From Prochlorococcus marinus str. MIT 9301 (GTDB lineage: Bacteria > Cyanobacteriota > Cyanobacteriia > PCC-6307 > Cyanobiaceae): a stretch of 64,000 nt of DNA. Below are positions 36,149 to 47,609 of the stretch, in pieces; the stretch's first letter is position 1, and every line of letters starts with the position of its first letter. A program made the translations under genes and the position numbers. The notes under the pieces were generated by a model. It ran no database searches. It was not told the DNA's origin and worked only from the letters and a program-made list of their open reading frames with translations. Location of the stretch: contig NC_009091.1 of assembly GCF_000015965.1 (NCBI RefSeq), positions 1,488,001 to 1,552,000 of the forward strand, in the 5' to 3' direction.

Positions 36149-38155
36149 ATGGTCGCTGCATCTGTTTCATTAGAATCACTTTGTGTAAATAGTATAAGAA
36201 TGCTTGCTGTAGATGCAGTAAATAAATCTAATAGTGGTCATCCTGGTTTGCCAATGGGATGTGCTCCTATGGGTTATGCATTATGGCAAAACATACTTAA
36301 TCACAACCCTAATAACCCAAAATGGTTCAACAGAGACCGTTTTGTATTATCAGCTGGTCATGGCTGTATGCTGTTATATTCCTTACTTCATTTGACAGGA
36401 TATAAATCAGTCTCAATAGACGATATTAAAGAATTTAGGCAATGGGGATCAAAGACTCCTGGGCATCCAGAAACATTCGAAACTGAAGGTGTTGAAGTTA
36501 CAGCAGGGCCTCTTGGAGCCGGAATTTCAAATGCAGTTGGTTTAGCAATAGCTGAAACTCACTTGGCAGCTAAATTTAATAAGCCTGATTGTAAGATCGT
36601 TGATCACTATACTTACGTCATAATGGGTGACGGCTGTAATCAAGAAGGCATCGCATCTGAGGCCTGCTCACTAGCTGGTCACCTTAAGCTTGGAAAATTA
36701 ATTGCACTCTATGACGATAATCAAATTACAATTGATGGGCGAACCGATGTTTCTTTTACTGAAGATGTATTAAAAAGATACGAAGCTTATGGATGGCATG
36801 TACAACATGTGGAAGATGGGAATCATGATGTTAAAGGAATAACTGAAGCTATCGAAAAAGCAAAATTAATCACAGACAAACCTTCAATTATAAAAATTTC
36901 TACAACAATAGGTTATGGTTCGCCTAATAAATCAGATACTGCTGGAATTCATGGAGCAGCTGTTGGAGAAGAAGAAGCTGCTTTAACTAGAGAGTTTCTA
37001 AATTGGGAATATCCTCCATTTGAAATACCAGATGAAGTATATGCCCATTTTAGAAAATCAATAGACAAAGGAGGAAGCCTAGAGAAAGAATGGGATTCTA
37101 AATTTGAAGAATATCAAAGCAAATATCCTTCTGAAGGAGCCGAGTTAAACAGAATGTTGAAAGGACAATTACCTGAGAATTGGGACTCAGATCTCCCTTC
37201 TTATACACCAGAAGATAAGGGTTTAGCAACCAGAAAGCATTCGCAAATATGTCTGGGTGCTCTAGGTCCTAACCTACCCGAATTAATTGGTGGTTCAGCA
37301 GATTTAACTCACTCCAACTACACAGATATCAAGGGAGAATCCGGGTCATTCCAGCCTCATAGTCCTGAAAAAAGATATTTGCACTTTGGTGTGCGAGAGC
37401 ATGCAATGGCAGCTGTACTTAATGGAATTGCCTATCACAATAGTGGTCTTATTCCTTATGGTGGAACCTTCCTTGTTTTCGCTGATTATATGAGAGGTTC
37501 AATGAGACTTTCGGCACTAAGCGAACTAGGAGTGATCTATGTATTAACCCATGATTCAATTGGTGTAGGAGAAGACGGCCCAACACATCAACCTATTGAA
37601 ACTATCCCTTCTCTTCGTGCTATGCCTAACATGCTAGTTTTCAGACCAGGAGATGGAAATGAGACAAGTGGTGCTTATAAGCTTGCTATTCAAAATCGAA
37701 AAAGACCTTCTGCCCTTTGTTTAAGTAGACAAGGAATGCCAAATCAAGAAAACACTTCGATCGACAAAGTTGCTCTTGGAGGATACGTAGTTTCCGATTG
37801 CGAAGGAACACCAGATCTAATATTTATTGGTACTGGAAGCGAACTGAATCTTTGCATTGAAGCAAGTAAGGAAATTTCAAGCTTAGGGAAAAAGGTTAGA
37901 GTTGTTTCTATGCCATGTGTAGAACTTTTCGAAGAGCAAGAAGATTCTTACAAAGAAAGTGTTTTACCAAGTAGTGTGAAAAAGAGAGTTGTGGTAGAAG
38001 CTGCCCATTCATTTGGTTGGCATAAATATACAGGTTTTGATGGAATTTGTATTACTATGGATAGGTTTGGTGCATCAGCACCAGGTGGAGAATGTATGAA
38101 AAATTTTGGATTTACAGTCGAAAACGTAGTTAATAAGACGAAGGAAATTCTATAA
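36149..38155 (+). CDS. tktA: Transketolase
   Basis: Thiamine-diphosphate enzyme of the Calvin cycle and pentose phosphate pathway that moves two-carbon units between sugar phosphates. The 668-residue length is standard. Signatures: [19 protein letters not shown] near residue 27, [15 protein letters not shown], the TPP-binding [14 protein letters not shown] (near 157), and the pyrimidine-side block [16 protein letters not shown]. It lies downstream of fabF with a 44-base gap and ends 17 bases from the convergent thiC, whose product provides its cofactor's pyrimidine. Confidence 0.97.
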   Translation: MVAASVSLESLCVNSIRMLAVDAVNKSNSGHPGLPMGCAPMGYALWQNILNHNPNNPKWFNRDRFVLSAGHGCMLLYSLLHLTGYKSVSIDDIKEFRQWGSKTPGHPETFETEGVEVTAGPLGAGISNAVGLAIAETHLAAKFNKPDCKIVDHYTYVIMGDGCNQEGIASEACSLAGHLKLGKLIALYDDNQITIDGRTDVSFTEDVLKRYEAYGWHVQHVEDGNHDVKGITEAIEKAKLITDKPSIIKISTTIGYGSPNKSDTAGIHGAAVGEEEAALTREFLNWEYPPFEIPDEVYAHFRKSIDKGGSLEKEWDSKFEEYQSKYPSEGAELNRMLKGQLPENWDSDLPSYTPEDKGLATRKHSQICLGALGPNLPELIGGSADLTHSNYTDIKGESGSFQPHSPEKRYLHFGVREHAMAAVLNGIAYHNSGLIPYGGTFLVFADYMRGSMRLSALSELGVIYVLTHDSIGVGEDGPTHQPIETIPSLRAMPNMLVFRPGDGNETSGAYKLAIQNRKRPSALCLSRQGMPNQENTSIDKVALGGYVVSDCEGTPDLIFIGTGSELNLCIEASKEISSLGKKVRVVSMPCVELFEEQEDSYKESVLPSSVKKRVVVEAAHSFGWHKYTGFDGICITMDRFGASAPGGECMKNFGFTVENVVNKTKEIL

Positions 38156-38172
38156 CTATTAATAATTGATAA

Positions 38173-39549
<1,377 letters not shown>

Positions 39550-39588
39550 CTAATTTTAAAAGTATTATTACTAAAGTTTGATCAAATC

Positions 39589-39670
39589 TCCACTTCCCTG
39601 CTTCAAAATTAATGATTCAGGTTCAAAGGGTATGATCTCAGCTAAGTTAAATTTCTTAGCACCCCTAGTA
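39589..39670 (-). promoter_or_regulatory. TPP riboswitch in thiC leader
   Basis: Read on the minus strand, the THI-box blocks appear in order: ACTAGGGGTGC, a P3 hairpin (CTAAG...CTTAG), GCTGAGATCATACCC, GAACCTGA, and GCAGGGAAGT. The ACT/AGT ends form P1. The arm that senses pyrophosphate is divergent: instead of CTGGATAATGCCAG it has a short TCA/TGA stem around TTAATTT. It ends 46 bases before the thiC ATG. Its position and the conserved P2-P3 core make the call strong. How it acts on translation or transcription is not clear from the sequence. Confidence 0.88.
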
Positions 39671-39742
39671 TTAACCTTATTATTAGCTCTTTTCTAAAAA
39701 ATAGTCATCTCATATTGCGGGAAAATAAATAAAACAGTTTAT

Positions 39743-39955
39743 TTAACTTTTTTTATAAGACTTAATCTTGTTTAAAATATCTTTTCTATCCAATTGTCTG
39801 CTAATAACCCGCTCCAAAATAATTAGGATCCCCATTAAGCCAATAGGCAAATAAAAAATCTTCCTAGAATTATCCCTAAATATCAATCCCATAGAAGATA
39901 TAAGGATCATGAAAGGAGCCACAAAAGATAAAATAAATCTTTTATTAATTTTCAT
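39743..39955 (-). CDS. Small two-helix membrane protein of unknown function
   Basis: A 70-residue peptide with two hydrophobic segments (about residues 5-26 and 32-49) separated by a basic loop and followed by a lysine-rich tail, which suggests both ends face the cytoplasm. No family recognised. The ATG at 39955 lies just after the amidohydrolase stop (39958-39960); a TTG two codons earlier would overlap it. It is the last gene of the ruvB-TPR-amidohydrolase run. Confidence 0.6.
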   Translation of the reverse strand: MKINKRFILSFVAPFMILISSMGLIFRDNSRKIFYLPIGLMGILIILERVISRQLDRKDILNKIKSYKKS

Positions 39956-39957
39956 GT

Positions 39958-41136
39958 TCAAATAGTATTAATTTTTTCATTGTTTAATTTTACTATGGAT
40001 TCTGTTATGACTTTAATTCCAACAGCAATCGCTCTTTCATCCGGATTAAATTTAGAACTATGAAGAGGAGCACATCCATTTGAATTAGAAACGCCAAGCC
40101 TAAACATGGCTCCTGGAATATCATTTAAGAATTCAGCAAAATCCTCCGCTCCTAATGATGGTTTTTGTAATTCGATAACATTTTCTTGACCCAAAACCTT
40201 AATTCCCGAATCTCTGAGGACTCTATTAATTTCAGAATTATTATTAACTGCCGGAGTGATTTCTCTAAATCTTACTTTTGCTTCAGCTCCGCAACCATTG
40301 GCTAAAGAAGTGATATTTTCATTTAGCCAATTACCAATATTCGTAAATACTTTACGATTAGTACATCTAACTGTACCAACTAAATTAACCTTCTCTGCAA
40401 GAACATTGAATGCATTACCACCATTTATCTTCCCAAAAGTTATTACTATAGGATCTAAAGGGTCTAACTTCCGTGTTATTGATTCTTGAATTCCCGAGAC
40501 AACTTTAGAGGCTACCCAAATGGCATCAACCCCTTCATGAGGTCGAGCACCATGGCCTGATTTTCCTTTAATCTCAACATTAAGTTCTGCAGCAGCTGCA
40601 GTTAAACTTCCCTCTTTGATGCCAATAGTCCCTACAGATAAATCGGGGTAGACATGAACTCCCAAAATATTGGTTAAACCATTAGTTGCACCATCTTTAA
40701 TCATCCATCTAGCTCCACTTGCAATTTCTTCAGCTGGCTGAAAAATTATCCGAGTCCCAAAATTTAGTTTTAAATCCTTAATAATTTTTGCCACACCCAA
40801 TCCAATCGAGATGTGCAAATCGTGACCACAGGCATGCATAACACCATCTACTTTTGAAGAAAAACTTAGTTTAGTTTCCTCAAATATTGGCAAAGCATCC
40901 ATATCCACTCTTAAGCCTATAATACCGTTTTCTACGGGCCCAAAATCAGCGATAACTCCAGTCCTGCCTATAGATTCTCTAACATTCCAACCTATATTTT
41001 TTAAAAAACCACTGATCAAAATTGCTGTTTGATTTTCAAGTCCACTTAATTCCGGATGTGCATGGATATGTCTTCTTAAATGAATTAATTCATCAGTAAA
41101 CGAATCAATTTTTTTATGAAACTGATCTCTATTCAT
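39958..41136 (-). CDS. M20-family amidohydrolase/aminoacylase-like peptidase
   Basis: A 392-residue metallohydrolase of the M20D group (hippurate hydrolase/IAA-amino-acid hydrolase-like). Metal and catalytic motifs are visible: GLRVDMDALPI near residue 76, HACGHDLHISIGLGVA near 102, PAEEIASGARWM near 135, GHGARPHEGVDAIW in the dimerisation insert, and SLGAEDFAEF near the C-terminus. The natural substrate in cyanobacteria is unknown. It starts 3 bases after the TPR gene's stop. Confidence 0.9.
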   Translation of the reverse strand: MNRDQFHKKIDSFTDELIHLRRHIHAHPELSGLENQTAILISGFLKNIGWNVRESIGRTGVIADFGPVENGIIGLRVDMDALPIFEETKLSFSSKVDGVMHACGHDLHISIGLGVAKIIKDLKLNFGTRIIFQPAEEIASGARWMIKDGATNGLTNILGVHVYPDLSVGTIGIKEGSLTAAAAELNVEIKGKSGHGARPHEGVDAIWVASKVVSGIQESITRKLDPLDPIVITFGKINGGNAFNVLAEKVNLVGTVRCTNRKVFTNIGNWLNENITSLANGCGAEAKVRFREITPAVNNNSEINRVLRDSGIKVLGQENVIELQKPSLGAEDFAEFLNDIPGAMFRLGVSNSNGCAPLHSSKFNPDERAIAVGIKVITESIVKLNNEKINTI

Positions 41137-41139
41137 TAC

Positions 41140-41928
41140 TTATTTTAAATCGATAAAATTCATTAAATCTTTAATTGGTTGTGGAGGCCATCTTCTTATT
41201 GTTTTTAGCCATTCTTCATCACCATATCTAGGATCTAATTCAGTTACCGCTATCCAATTACTCTCTGCTTTCCCAGATTCACCCTTTGACCAATTCAAGG
41301 CTGTTAAAGCTGCCCTAGCATCTGCAAAAGTTGGATAACGTCTTATTAATTTTTTTAATTCTTTTTCAGATTCATCAATATTCCCCAACTGAAAATCTGC
41401 TAACGCCACACTTGACCTAGCCATGGCAAATCCAGGATTATATAAAGCAGCTTTTGAAAATAAATCTCTTGCTTTATCCCAATGTGAAGTAGATCCTTCT
41501 ACATTAGCCAAATTATATAATGCAGAGAAGTTTTTACTATCTTGCGAAATAACAAACATATAATCTTTTTTCGCTTGCGACCATAAACCCAATGCTTCTT
41601 CTGCGATTCCCCTGTTGATGTAAGGATCTATTTCACTAGGATTTAAACTTATTGCCTTATTTTGGTCATCTATTGATCCGTTAACATCTCCTATAACAAG
41701 TCTTACGTTACCTCTATTGCTATAACCTGCAGCATCATCAGGATAAGAATCGAGATATTGATTCCATTCTTGTAAAGCGAGATTAAATTTTCCGCCTGAA
41801 CTTAGATCTAATGCATCTTTAAACAAATCCCCTCTCAAAGATAATGAATAGCATGGTGCAATATAAAAAATATTCAAAAAAATAAAAATCAATAAAAAAC
41901 AAACCTTTACTTTTCTAAAAGTCATCAT
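41140..41928 (-). CDS. TPR-repeat protein with N-terminal signal sequence
   Basis: A protein of about 262 residues with a basic, hydrophobic N-terminus ([25 protein letters not shown]) that looks like an export signal, followed by at least four tetratricopeptide repeats (for example [40 protein letters not shown] and [17 protein letters not shown]). Probably periplasmic or thylakoid-lumenal; the partner is unknown. The nominal open frame begins with TTG at 41940, but the ATG at 41928 is preferred. It overlaps the ruvB 3' end by 14 bases. Confidence 0.8.
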   Translation of the reverse strand: MMTFRKVKVCFLLIFIFLNIFYIAPCYSLSLRGDLFKDALDLSSGGKFNLALQEWNQYLDSYPDDAAGYSNRGNVRLVIGDVNGSIDDQNKAISLNPSEIDPYINRGIAEEALGLWSQAKKDYMFVISQDSKNFSALYNLANVEGSTSHWDKARDLFSKAALYNPGFAMARSSVALADFQLGNIDESEKELKKLIRRYPTFADARAALTALNWSKGESGKAESNWIAVTELDPRYGDEEWLKTIRRWPPQPIKDLMNFIDLK

Positions 41929-42973
41929 TTTTTGAATCAATGTACTTTTTTCCTAAAGCAGTAAGCAATCTTCCTCGAGGAGTTCTAGTGAGGAAACCAA
42001 TTTTTATAAGATATGGCTCAACTACAAATTCTAACATTGAAGAATCATCACCCAAGCCTGCTGCAATTGAATCAAGGCCAATTGGAATATTATTGTTTTG
42101 GTTAATAAAAGATAAATAGTGTCTATCTAAAGAATCCAATCCTTTATCATCTATTTGGTAAGAATTTAAGGCTTTTTTTATTAAATTCACGGAGATAGTA
42201 TTGGTTTTCATAACAACTTGAGCATAATCTCTCACTCGTCTTAATAACCTTAAAGCAATTCTTGGAGTCCCTCGAGATATCTTTGCTAAATCATAGGATG
42301 CTTCATCATCTAAATTGAGATTTATTAATCGGGAGAAATTAAGAAGAATTTGTTTTAATTCATCATAATTATAAAATTCAATTTTCTGAGATATACCAAA
42401 TCTATCTCTTAGAGGTGCACTTATTGAGGCTAATTTAGTTGTCGCGCCAATCAGAGTAAACCTAGGAAGATTAATTGTTCTGCAACGGGTTCCTTTGTTA
42501 GCTCCCATAGTTAAATCGAGTCTAAAATCTTCCATTGCAGAATACAACAACTCTTCAGTTAACCTATTTAAGCGATGTATCTCATCGATAAATAAAACTT
42601 CACCTTCTTTTAATCCAAGAAGTAAACCTACAATATCTCTTGGTCTTTCAATTGCTGGTGCAGTAGCTATCTTACATTTTGTATTCAATTCATGGGCTAT
42701 CAAAAAAGCAAGAGTCGTCTTACCTAGACCAGGCTGTCCATATAAAAGAATATGTTCCAAGGGTTCTTTTCTAAAAATTGATGCATCTATAGCTATTCTT
42801 AAAGAAGATTTAAGTTGTTCTTGGCCAATAAATTCTTTTAAAGTAAGAGGCCGGGCCAAGTTAAGATTATTATTTCTCTTTTCTTCTGGAATGATTTTTG
42901 AATCAACTAACCTCAGCTCTTTTTTCCGAAGAGGTAAGTCATTATCGCCTATATTAGAGGATATTATTGCCAT
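41915..42973 (-). CDS. ruvB: Holliday junction branch migration helicase RuvB
   Basis: AAA+ motor that drives branch migration of Holliday junctions with RuvA. The 352 residues show Walker [10 protein letters not shown] at 79-87, Walker [11 protein letters not shown] near 126, sensor-1 [11 protein letters not shown], and the arginine-finger region [12 protein letters not shown]-terminal winged helix ([13 protein letters not shown]) binds DNA. The first 40 residues are a longer variable N-terminus, as in other cyanobacterial RuvB proteins. It is divergent from smpB by 52 bases and overlaps the TPR gene at its 3' end. Confidence 0.96.
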   Translation of the reverse strand: MAIISSNIGDNDLPLRKKELRLVDSKIIPEEKRNNNLNLARPLTLKEFIGQEQLKSSLRIAIDASIFRKEPLEHILLYGQPGLGKTTLAFLIAHELNTKCKIATAPAIERPRDIVGLLLGLKEGEVLFIDEIHRLNRLTEELLYSAMEDFRLDLTMGANKGTRCRTINLPRFTLIGATTKLASISAPLRDRFGISQKIEFYNYDELKQILLNFSRLINLNLDDEASYDLAKISRGTPRIALRLLRRVRDYAQVVMKTNTISVNLIKKALNSYQIDDKGLDSLDRHYLSFINQNNNIPIGLDSIAAGLGDDSSMLEFVVEPYLIKIGFLTRTPRGRLLTALGKKYIDSKNDDF

Positions 42974-43025
42974 AATGAAAGGTTAATTGCAATTGTTCTG
43001 AGTAGAAAGACTTTTTACAACTAAA

Positions 43026-43520
43026 ATGGCAAAAAATTCAAAAAAAGTTAAAAGCAATACTAATAAAGCAAATAATTTTAAACTTCTAGCTGAGAATAGA
43101 TATGCAAAATTTCAATATGCAATATCTGAGACAATCGAAGCTGGAATTGAGCTTTTAGGGACTGAAGTAAAGTCCATTAGAAACGGAAAAGCAAATTTAA
43201 GAGACGGATACTGTTCATTCAGGGATGGTGAGATCTTATTATTAAATGTTCACATTTCACCACATAAAAATGTGGGATCTTTCTTTAATCATGATCCATT
43301 AAGAAATAGAAAGTTGCTATTACATAAAAAAGAAATAATAAAAATGAAATCTAATACTGAAAAAAAAGGAATGACTATTGTTCCATTATCTCTTTATTTA
43401 AAAGGTTCATGGATAAAAATAACTTTAGGAGTCGGAAAAGGGAAAAAATTGCATGATAAACGACAAGACGAGAAACAAAAAAGTATTAAAAAAGAAATCA
43501 ACTCTGCACTAAAAAGATAA
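43026..43520 (+). CDS. smpB: SsrA-binding protein SmpB
   Basis: Binds tmRNA and carries it to stalled ribosomes for trans-translation. Core signatures: ENRYAKFQYAISETIEAGI, LLGTEVKSIRNGKANLRDGYC, and LNVHISPHKN, with a lysine-rich C-terminal tail (KGKKLHDKRQDEKQKS) that becomes helical in the ribosome. The 164 residues are normal. No tmRNA gene is visible in this window. The next gene is convergent with a 27-base gap. Confidence 0.96.
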   Translation: MAKNSKKVKSNTNKANNFKLLAENRYAKFQYAISETIEAGIELLGTEVKSIRNGKANLRDGYCSFRDGEILLLNVHISPHKNVGSFFNHDPLRNRKLLLHKKEIIKMKSNTEKKGMTIVPLSLYLKGSWIKITLGVGKGKKLHDKRQDEKQKSIKKEINSALKR

Positions 43521-43547
43521 AAATATTATGCACAATTATTGAGACTA

Positions 43548-43793
43548 TCAATCTAAAGTGACTGAATTTGGAGGTGGGGAAGGATCTGGATCTGCAATTA
43601 ACATATGCTGTAATACAGTTTCAGGCCTCTCACTATCTCTCCAGCGAATTTTGTATGCAGGCATTTTTGTTCCCCTACTTGTAGTTTGCTCTACTGGTTC
43701 AATAACCCATCCTCTTCTTGATCGGCCTTGAGGATTTCTTTTTACTACTGCATCCGCATGTTTGAAACGGAAACCAACACGTTCACCACTCAT
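43548..43793 (-). CDS. Small cyanobacterial protein of unknown function
   Basis: An 81-residue basic protein with a probable beta-barrel core: VGFRFKHADAVVKRN, RRGWVIEPVEQTTSRG, and AYKIRWRDSERPETVL, then an acidic/proline tail. The RGWVIEP...YKIRW pattern suggests an SH3/KOW-like fold, but I cannot name the family. The codon use is less AT-rich than its neighbours and the start ATG is clear. It lies 29 bases upstream of the lysS stop in the same direction, with lysS being upstream. Confidence 0.7.
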   Translation of the reverse strand: MSGERVGFRFKHADAVVKRNPQGRSRRGWVIEPVEQTTSRGTKMPAYKIRWRDSERPETVLQHMLIADPDPSPPPNSVTLD

Positions 43794-43822
43794 TTAAAAA
43801 ATTTCGTATTGGAATAATTTAT

Positions 43823-45361
43823 CTATTTTACTTCATTCAAGGGTAATTTTTCACTTTTTTTGGAAGATATTTCTGGTTTTAACAATGGGAAAGGGATTAC
43901 ATCTCTAATCGATGCGCTGTTAGTAATTAACATAATTAATCTATCAATGCCTATGCCTAATCCTCCAGTAGGCGGCATACCAATCTCTAAAGCATTCAAG
44001 AAATCTTCATCTATACAGTGAGCCTCCAGATCTCCTTTATCTCTAAGAGATTGCTGTAATTGCATTCTTTCTCTTTGATCGACTGGATCTATTAACTCAC
44101 TAAACGCATTTGCCAGCTCTCGACCAACAATGAATAGTTCAAATCTCTGAACTATTTCTTTATTATCAAAATGAGGCCTAGCTAAAGGAGAAATTTCAAC
44201 AGGATAATCGATAACAAAAGTGGGTTCTATAAGTTTTGATTCAACTTTTTGCTCGAAGACCTCATTTAAAAGTCTTCCAATAGTATTTACTTTATTAGAG
44301 AAATCAACATTTATATTTTTAACGGCTTTTTTTGCTGCTAGAAAGTCTCCGTTGAAAGAATGAAAATCAATCCCTGTATATTTTTTGACAATATCTTTCA
44401 TGGATATTCTTAACCAAGGTTTTGAAAAATCAATTTCTTTATTTTGATAATTTATAGTTAAAGACCCACAGGCATCAGCTAGAATATCTTTAATCAATTC
44501 TTCAGTTAAATTCATCATATCGACATAATCAGAATAAGCTTCATAAATTTCAACTGAGGTGAATTCAGGATTATGTCTTGTACTTATCCCCTCATTACGA
44601 AAGATTCTTCCTAATTCATATACTTTCTCAAATCCTCCAACAACCATTCTTTTTAAATGTAATTCTGTCGCTATTCTTAGATAAAGCGGAATATCTAAGG
44701 TATTGTGATGAGTTATAAATGGTCTTGCTTCGGCACCACCAGCTTCAGATTGCAGAATTGGAGTCTCTATCTCTAAAAAATTTCTATTATCTAACCATTT
44801 TCTTATAAAACTTATACATTTTGCTCTTGTTTTAAATACATTTTTAGAGTGAGGATTCACTATTAAATCTAGATAACGTTGTCTATATCTTTTTTCAATA
44901 TCGGTCAATCCATGCCATTTATCTGGCAATGGTTGTAATGATTTCGATAACATTTCCCATTTTTCTACTTTAATTGAAAGCTCGCCTTTATTAGTTTTTT
45001 TAATAGTTCCGTATACGCCTATCCAATCACCAATGTCTACTATTTCCTTGATATCTTCAAAAGAGAGTAATTTTTGTTTTTCTAAATTTAAATTAATAAT
45101 CCTTTTTTCTAGATAAAGCTGAATCTGGCCATCCTGATCGCTTATTGTAAAAAAGGCAATTTTACCCATTACCCTTTTTGCCATTACTCTACCAGCCAGA
45201 GAAACACTGAAGTTTTCCTCTTGACCATTTTCTAAATAATCAAATTTTTGAATAAGAAAACTGGTAGTATGTGATACCCTAAAACTCTGCGCGTAAGAAG
45301 CAAAACCTTTACTAACGAGTGAACTAGCTTTTTGTAAGCGTGCTTCTTTTATTTCAGACAA
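43823..45361 (-). CDS. lysS: Lysyl-tRNA synthetase, class II
   Basis: Charges tRNA-Lys. An N-terminal OB-fold anticodon-binding domain ([19 protein letters not shown], residues about 55-75) is followed by the class II catalytic core: motif 1 [21 protein letters not shown], motif 2 [23 protein letters not shown], and motif 3 [12 protein letters not shown]. The 512 residues match the family. The start is TTG at 45361; the next methionine lies inside the OB fold and would truncate it. It follows the response-regulator gene on the same strand with a 50-base gap. Confidence 0.96.
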   Translation of the reverse strand: MSEIKEARLQKASSLVSKGFASYAQSFRVSHTTSFLIQKFDYLENGQEENFSVSLAGRVMAKRVMGKIAFFTISDQDGQIQLYLEKRIINLNLEKQKLLSFEDIKEIVDIGDWIGVYGTIKKTNKGELSIKVEKWEMLSKSLQPLPDKWHGLTDIEKRYRQRYLDLIVNPHSKNVFKTRAKCISFIRKWLDNRNFLEIETPILQSEAGGAEARPFITHHNTLDIPLYLRIATELHLKRMVVGGFEKVYELGRIFRNEGISTRHNPEFTSVEIYEAYSDYVDMMNLTEELIKDILADACGSLTINYQNKEIDFSKPWLRISMKDIVKKYTGIDFHSFNGDFLAAKKAVKNINVDFSNKVNTIGRLLNEVFEQKVESKLIEPTFVIDYPVEISPLARPHFDNKEIVQRFELFIVGRELANAFSELIDPVDQRERMQLQQSLRDKGDLEAHCIDEDFLNALEIGMPPTGGLGIGIDRLIMLITNSASIRDVIPFPLLKPEISSKKSEKLPLNEVK

Positions 45362-45411
45362 AATTTATTTAAATATATTTGTTTTATTTAATAAAATTAT
45401 CAAACTATGGC

Positions 45412-46158
45412 TCAACTTGCCAAAGATGTTGCTGTTTCACCAACTCTCTGGGATGCGTAACCAATCCCTCTAACAGTTAATATTAATTCTGGATTTCTTG
45501 GATCTGGTTCCAACTTACCTCTTAATCTAGCAACGTATACATCTACAACTCTTAAATCAGCAGCTCTACGAGGAGGATAACCCCACAGCTGTTCTAATAT
45601 TTCTGCTCGCGGTACAACTTTCCCAGGCTCATCAAATAATAATTCTAGGAGACTAAATTCAGTATAAGTTAGACTAATTCTATCTCCAGCTCTAGAAACT
45701 TGTCTGCGATTAGTATCAACAACTAAACTTCCAAATTTCATAACTCCTTTACCTGAAGGAACTTCTTTGGTTTCAGTAACCGATATACTTGGGCCCATTC
45801 TTCTCAAAATAGTAGCTATCCTAGCCTCTAACTCTTTTGGACTAAATGGTTTAGATAAGTAATCATCAGCCCCTAAATCCAAGCCTGCGACTCTCTCTGA
45901 AATAGCCTCTAGAGCGGTTAAAAATATTATTGGTACTACTGATTCAGCTCTAATTCTTCTACAAACAGCAAATCCATCCATTTTTGGAAGCATAACATCA
46001 AGAACTATTAAATCTGGCGAATCCCTGTGGAAAGATTCAATAGCTTCTTCGCCATTAGTGGCTGAATAAACTTGATATCCAGCTAGTTGAAGCCTTGTAA
46101 CTAATACCTTCAAAACTGCTGGTTCATCATCAACAACTAAAATTCTTGCTTTTGACAT
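45412..46158 (-). CDS. OmpR-type response regulator, RpaB/Ycf27-like
   Basis: A 248-residue two-component response regulator. The receiver domain has acidic residues D10-D11, phosphoacceptor D54 in LIVLDVMLPKMDGF, and the lysine in DYLSKPFSPKELEAR. The C-terminal winged helix ends VYVARLRGKLEPDPRNPELILTVRGIGY, a form close to the cyanobacterial RpaA/RpaB (Ycf27) group. Which member it is cannot be settled here: the recognition helix reads RRAADLRVVDVYV instead of the HVDTRVVDVHI that I recall for RpaB. Upstream is a 176-base region with an inverted repeat. Confidence 0.88.
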   Translation of the reverse strand: MSKARILVVDDEPAVLKVLVTRLQLAGYQVYSATNGEEAIESFHRDSPDLIVLDVMLPKMDGFAVCRRIRAESVVPIIFLTALEAISERVAGLDLGADDYLSKPFSPKELEARIATILRRMGPSISVTETKEVPSGKGVMKFGSLVVDTNRRQVSRAGDRISLTYTEFSLLELLFDEPGKVVPRAEILEQLWGYPPRRAADLRVVDVYVARLRGKLEPDPRNPELILTVRGIGYASQRVGETATSLAS

Positions 46159-46242
46159 AGTTAAAAAAGATTTCTCGATATTTCAAAGCAAAGAACTATT
46201 GCATTGAATATTTATTCTAACAATTAAAAATATAACATTACG

Positions 46243-46269
46243 AACCCTCATAGAGATATTTCGAGGGTT
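46243..46269. repeat. Inverted repeat upstream of response-regulator gene
   Basis: Arms AACCCTC (46243-46249) and GAGGGTT (46263-46269) are separated by 13 bases and followed on the plus strand by a run of eight A. Read on the minus strand the T run precedes the hairpin, so it is not a standard terminator for mreD. It may be an operator or leader hairpin of the response-regulator gene, 85 bases from its ATG. Confidence 0.5.
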
Positions 46270-46334
46270 TAAAAAAAATTCAAAATAATTTGAAGATAAA
46301 ATTTTTCAAGGCACTTTTTGATTTTTGAAAAAAT

Positions 46335-46856
46335 TTATTCATGCAATTTTATTCTTGAAAATTTAAACATTCTTAAAAGTTGAGAGCAAATAAAGGGAGC
46401 CAACAAACCTGTCAAAAAAACTTCAGATAAGATATTTTTAATACCTGATATAAACATTAAAGAGTAACTTTCTGAAAAATTTTTAAACAAAATTTGTGAA
46501 AGGTGAAAAGTTCCGCATAAAAAACTTCCAAAAGAACAAATCAAACCATGCCTAAAATGACCCACCAACATATCATTATTTAATTTAATTCTCCCAAACA
46601 AAAATCCACAAAACATTAAGCCTGGTATTTGAGAGAAATTATTATCTAAAGTTAAAGAATCTAAAATTAGACCTAAAAACAAACCAAATACTAATCCATT
46701 AACTGATCCATTAATCATTGACCAGGGCAATAACCAAAATAACGGCCAATATGGCTGAACTCCTAAAAATCCAAGCCAATTAGGATGCCACAAAAAGATA
46801 ATAGGAATAAAAATGAAGCTTATTATAGATAATTTGTTTGTAAAAATTTTATTCAT
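46335..46856 (-). CDS. mreD: Rod shape-determining protein MreD-like membrane protein
   Basis: A 173-residue protein with about five hydrophobic segments and the MreD-like pattern NGLVFGLFLGLILDSLT. Position after mreB and mreC is the main support, since MreD diverges rapidly. It is expected to sit in the elongasome with MreC. The frame is open from 46886, but the ATG at 46856 overlaps the mreC stop by one base (TAATG), as for coupled genes, and is preferred. Confidence 0.85.
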   Translation of the reverse strand: MNKIFTNKLSIISFIFIPIIFLWHPNWLGFLGVQPYWPLFWLLPWSMINGSVNGLVFGLFLGLILDSLTLDNNFSQIPGLMFCGFLFGRIKLNNDMLVGHFRHGLICSFGSFLCGTFHLSQILFKNFSESYSLMFISGIKNILSEVFLTGLLAPFICSQLLRMFKFSRIKLHE

Positions 46857-47605
46857 TAAATATTTTTTCTCAAAATTTGCACCCAATCAATTATGTTAGG
46901 TTTTGCTAAAAGCGAAATTTTTGCCGTTTTTTTTGATTGCAATGTCTTATCTATAGATTGGACAATCCCAATGGGGATATTTGGAGGTAATAAAGAACTA
47001 GCAGGAGAGGATGATACATAATCTCCGACTTTTATATCAGCATCTTTTGAATACAGTATTAGGCTAGGATGATCATCGCCTGAACCAACCAATAGTCCAT
47101 TAGTTTGACTTCTATCAACCCATACTCCTAATTTACTCTCTGGAGAAGTTAATAATATTACTGAAGAAGTAAATAGAGAAGTATTGTTTACTCTTCCTAA
47201 TAATCCACCTGGACCAGTAACAATATTACCAATTTCCACTCCATCTTTTGAACCTTTGTTTAAAGTTATTTGTCTCCACCAACCTCCTGTTTTTCTCGAA
47301 ATAACTGCTGCTGAAATATTTTCATTATTAGATGATTCTTGAAGAGATAAAATTTTACGCAATCTTATATTATCCTTTTTAATGAGGTTTAATTTTATTA
47401 AAGATTCTTGGTCTATGCTCTTAAGAATAACTTCTTTTTGAGATTGACTAGGCCAAAACGGCTTTGAAATAAAGTAAAAAAAATCTTTATATAAAGATCC
47501 TTTTGAAATCCTCACAAAGACTAAAAATAAAAAAATTCCAAAAAATATCCAACTTTTCTTTTGATGCCACCAACGACTAGAGGAAACTCGTCGGATATCA
47601 AACAT
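46856..47605 (-). CDS. mreC: Rod shape-determining protein MreC
   Basis: Bitopic protein linking cytoplasmic MreB to the periplasmic wall-synthesis machinery. The 249 residues have one N-terminal membrane segment (WIFFGIFLFLVFVRI, about 19-33), a helical linker, and the beta-barrel core signatures NKGSKDGVEIGNIVTGPGGLLGRV and GDYVSSSPASSLLPPNIPIG. It starts 4 bases after the mreB stop and is directly coupled to mreD. Confidence 0.93.
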   Translation of the reverse strand: MFDIRRVSSSRWWHQKKSWIFFGIFLFLVFVRISKGSLYKDFFYFISKPFWPSQSQKEVILKSIDQESLIKLNLIKKDNIRLRKILSLQESSNNENISAAVISRKTGGWWRQITLNKGSKDGVEIGNIVTGPGGLLGRVNNTSLFTSSVILLTSPESKLGVWVDRSQTNGLLVGSGDDHPSLILYSKDADIKVGDYVSSSPASSLLPPNIPIGIVQSIDKTLQSKKTAKISLLAKPNIIDWVQILRKNI

Positions 47606-47609
47606 ATTA

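Noticed and set aside
46243-46269. Rho-independent terminator of mreBCD
   Set aside because: On the transcribed strand the T run precedes the hairpin instead of following it.
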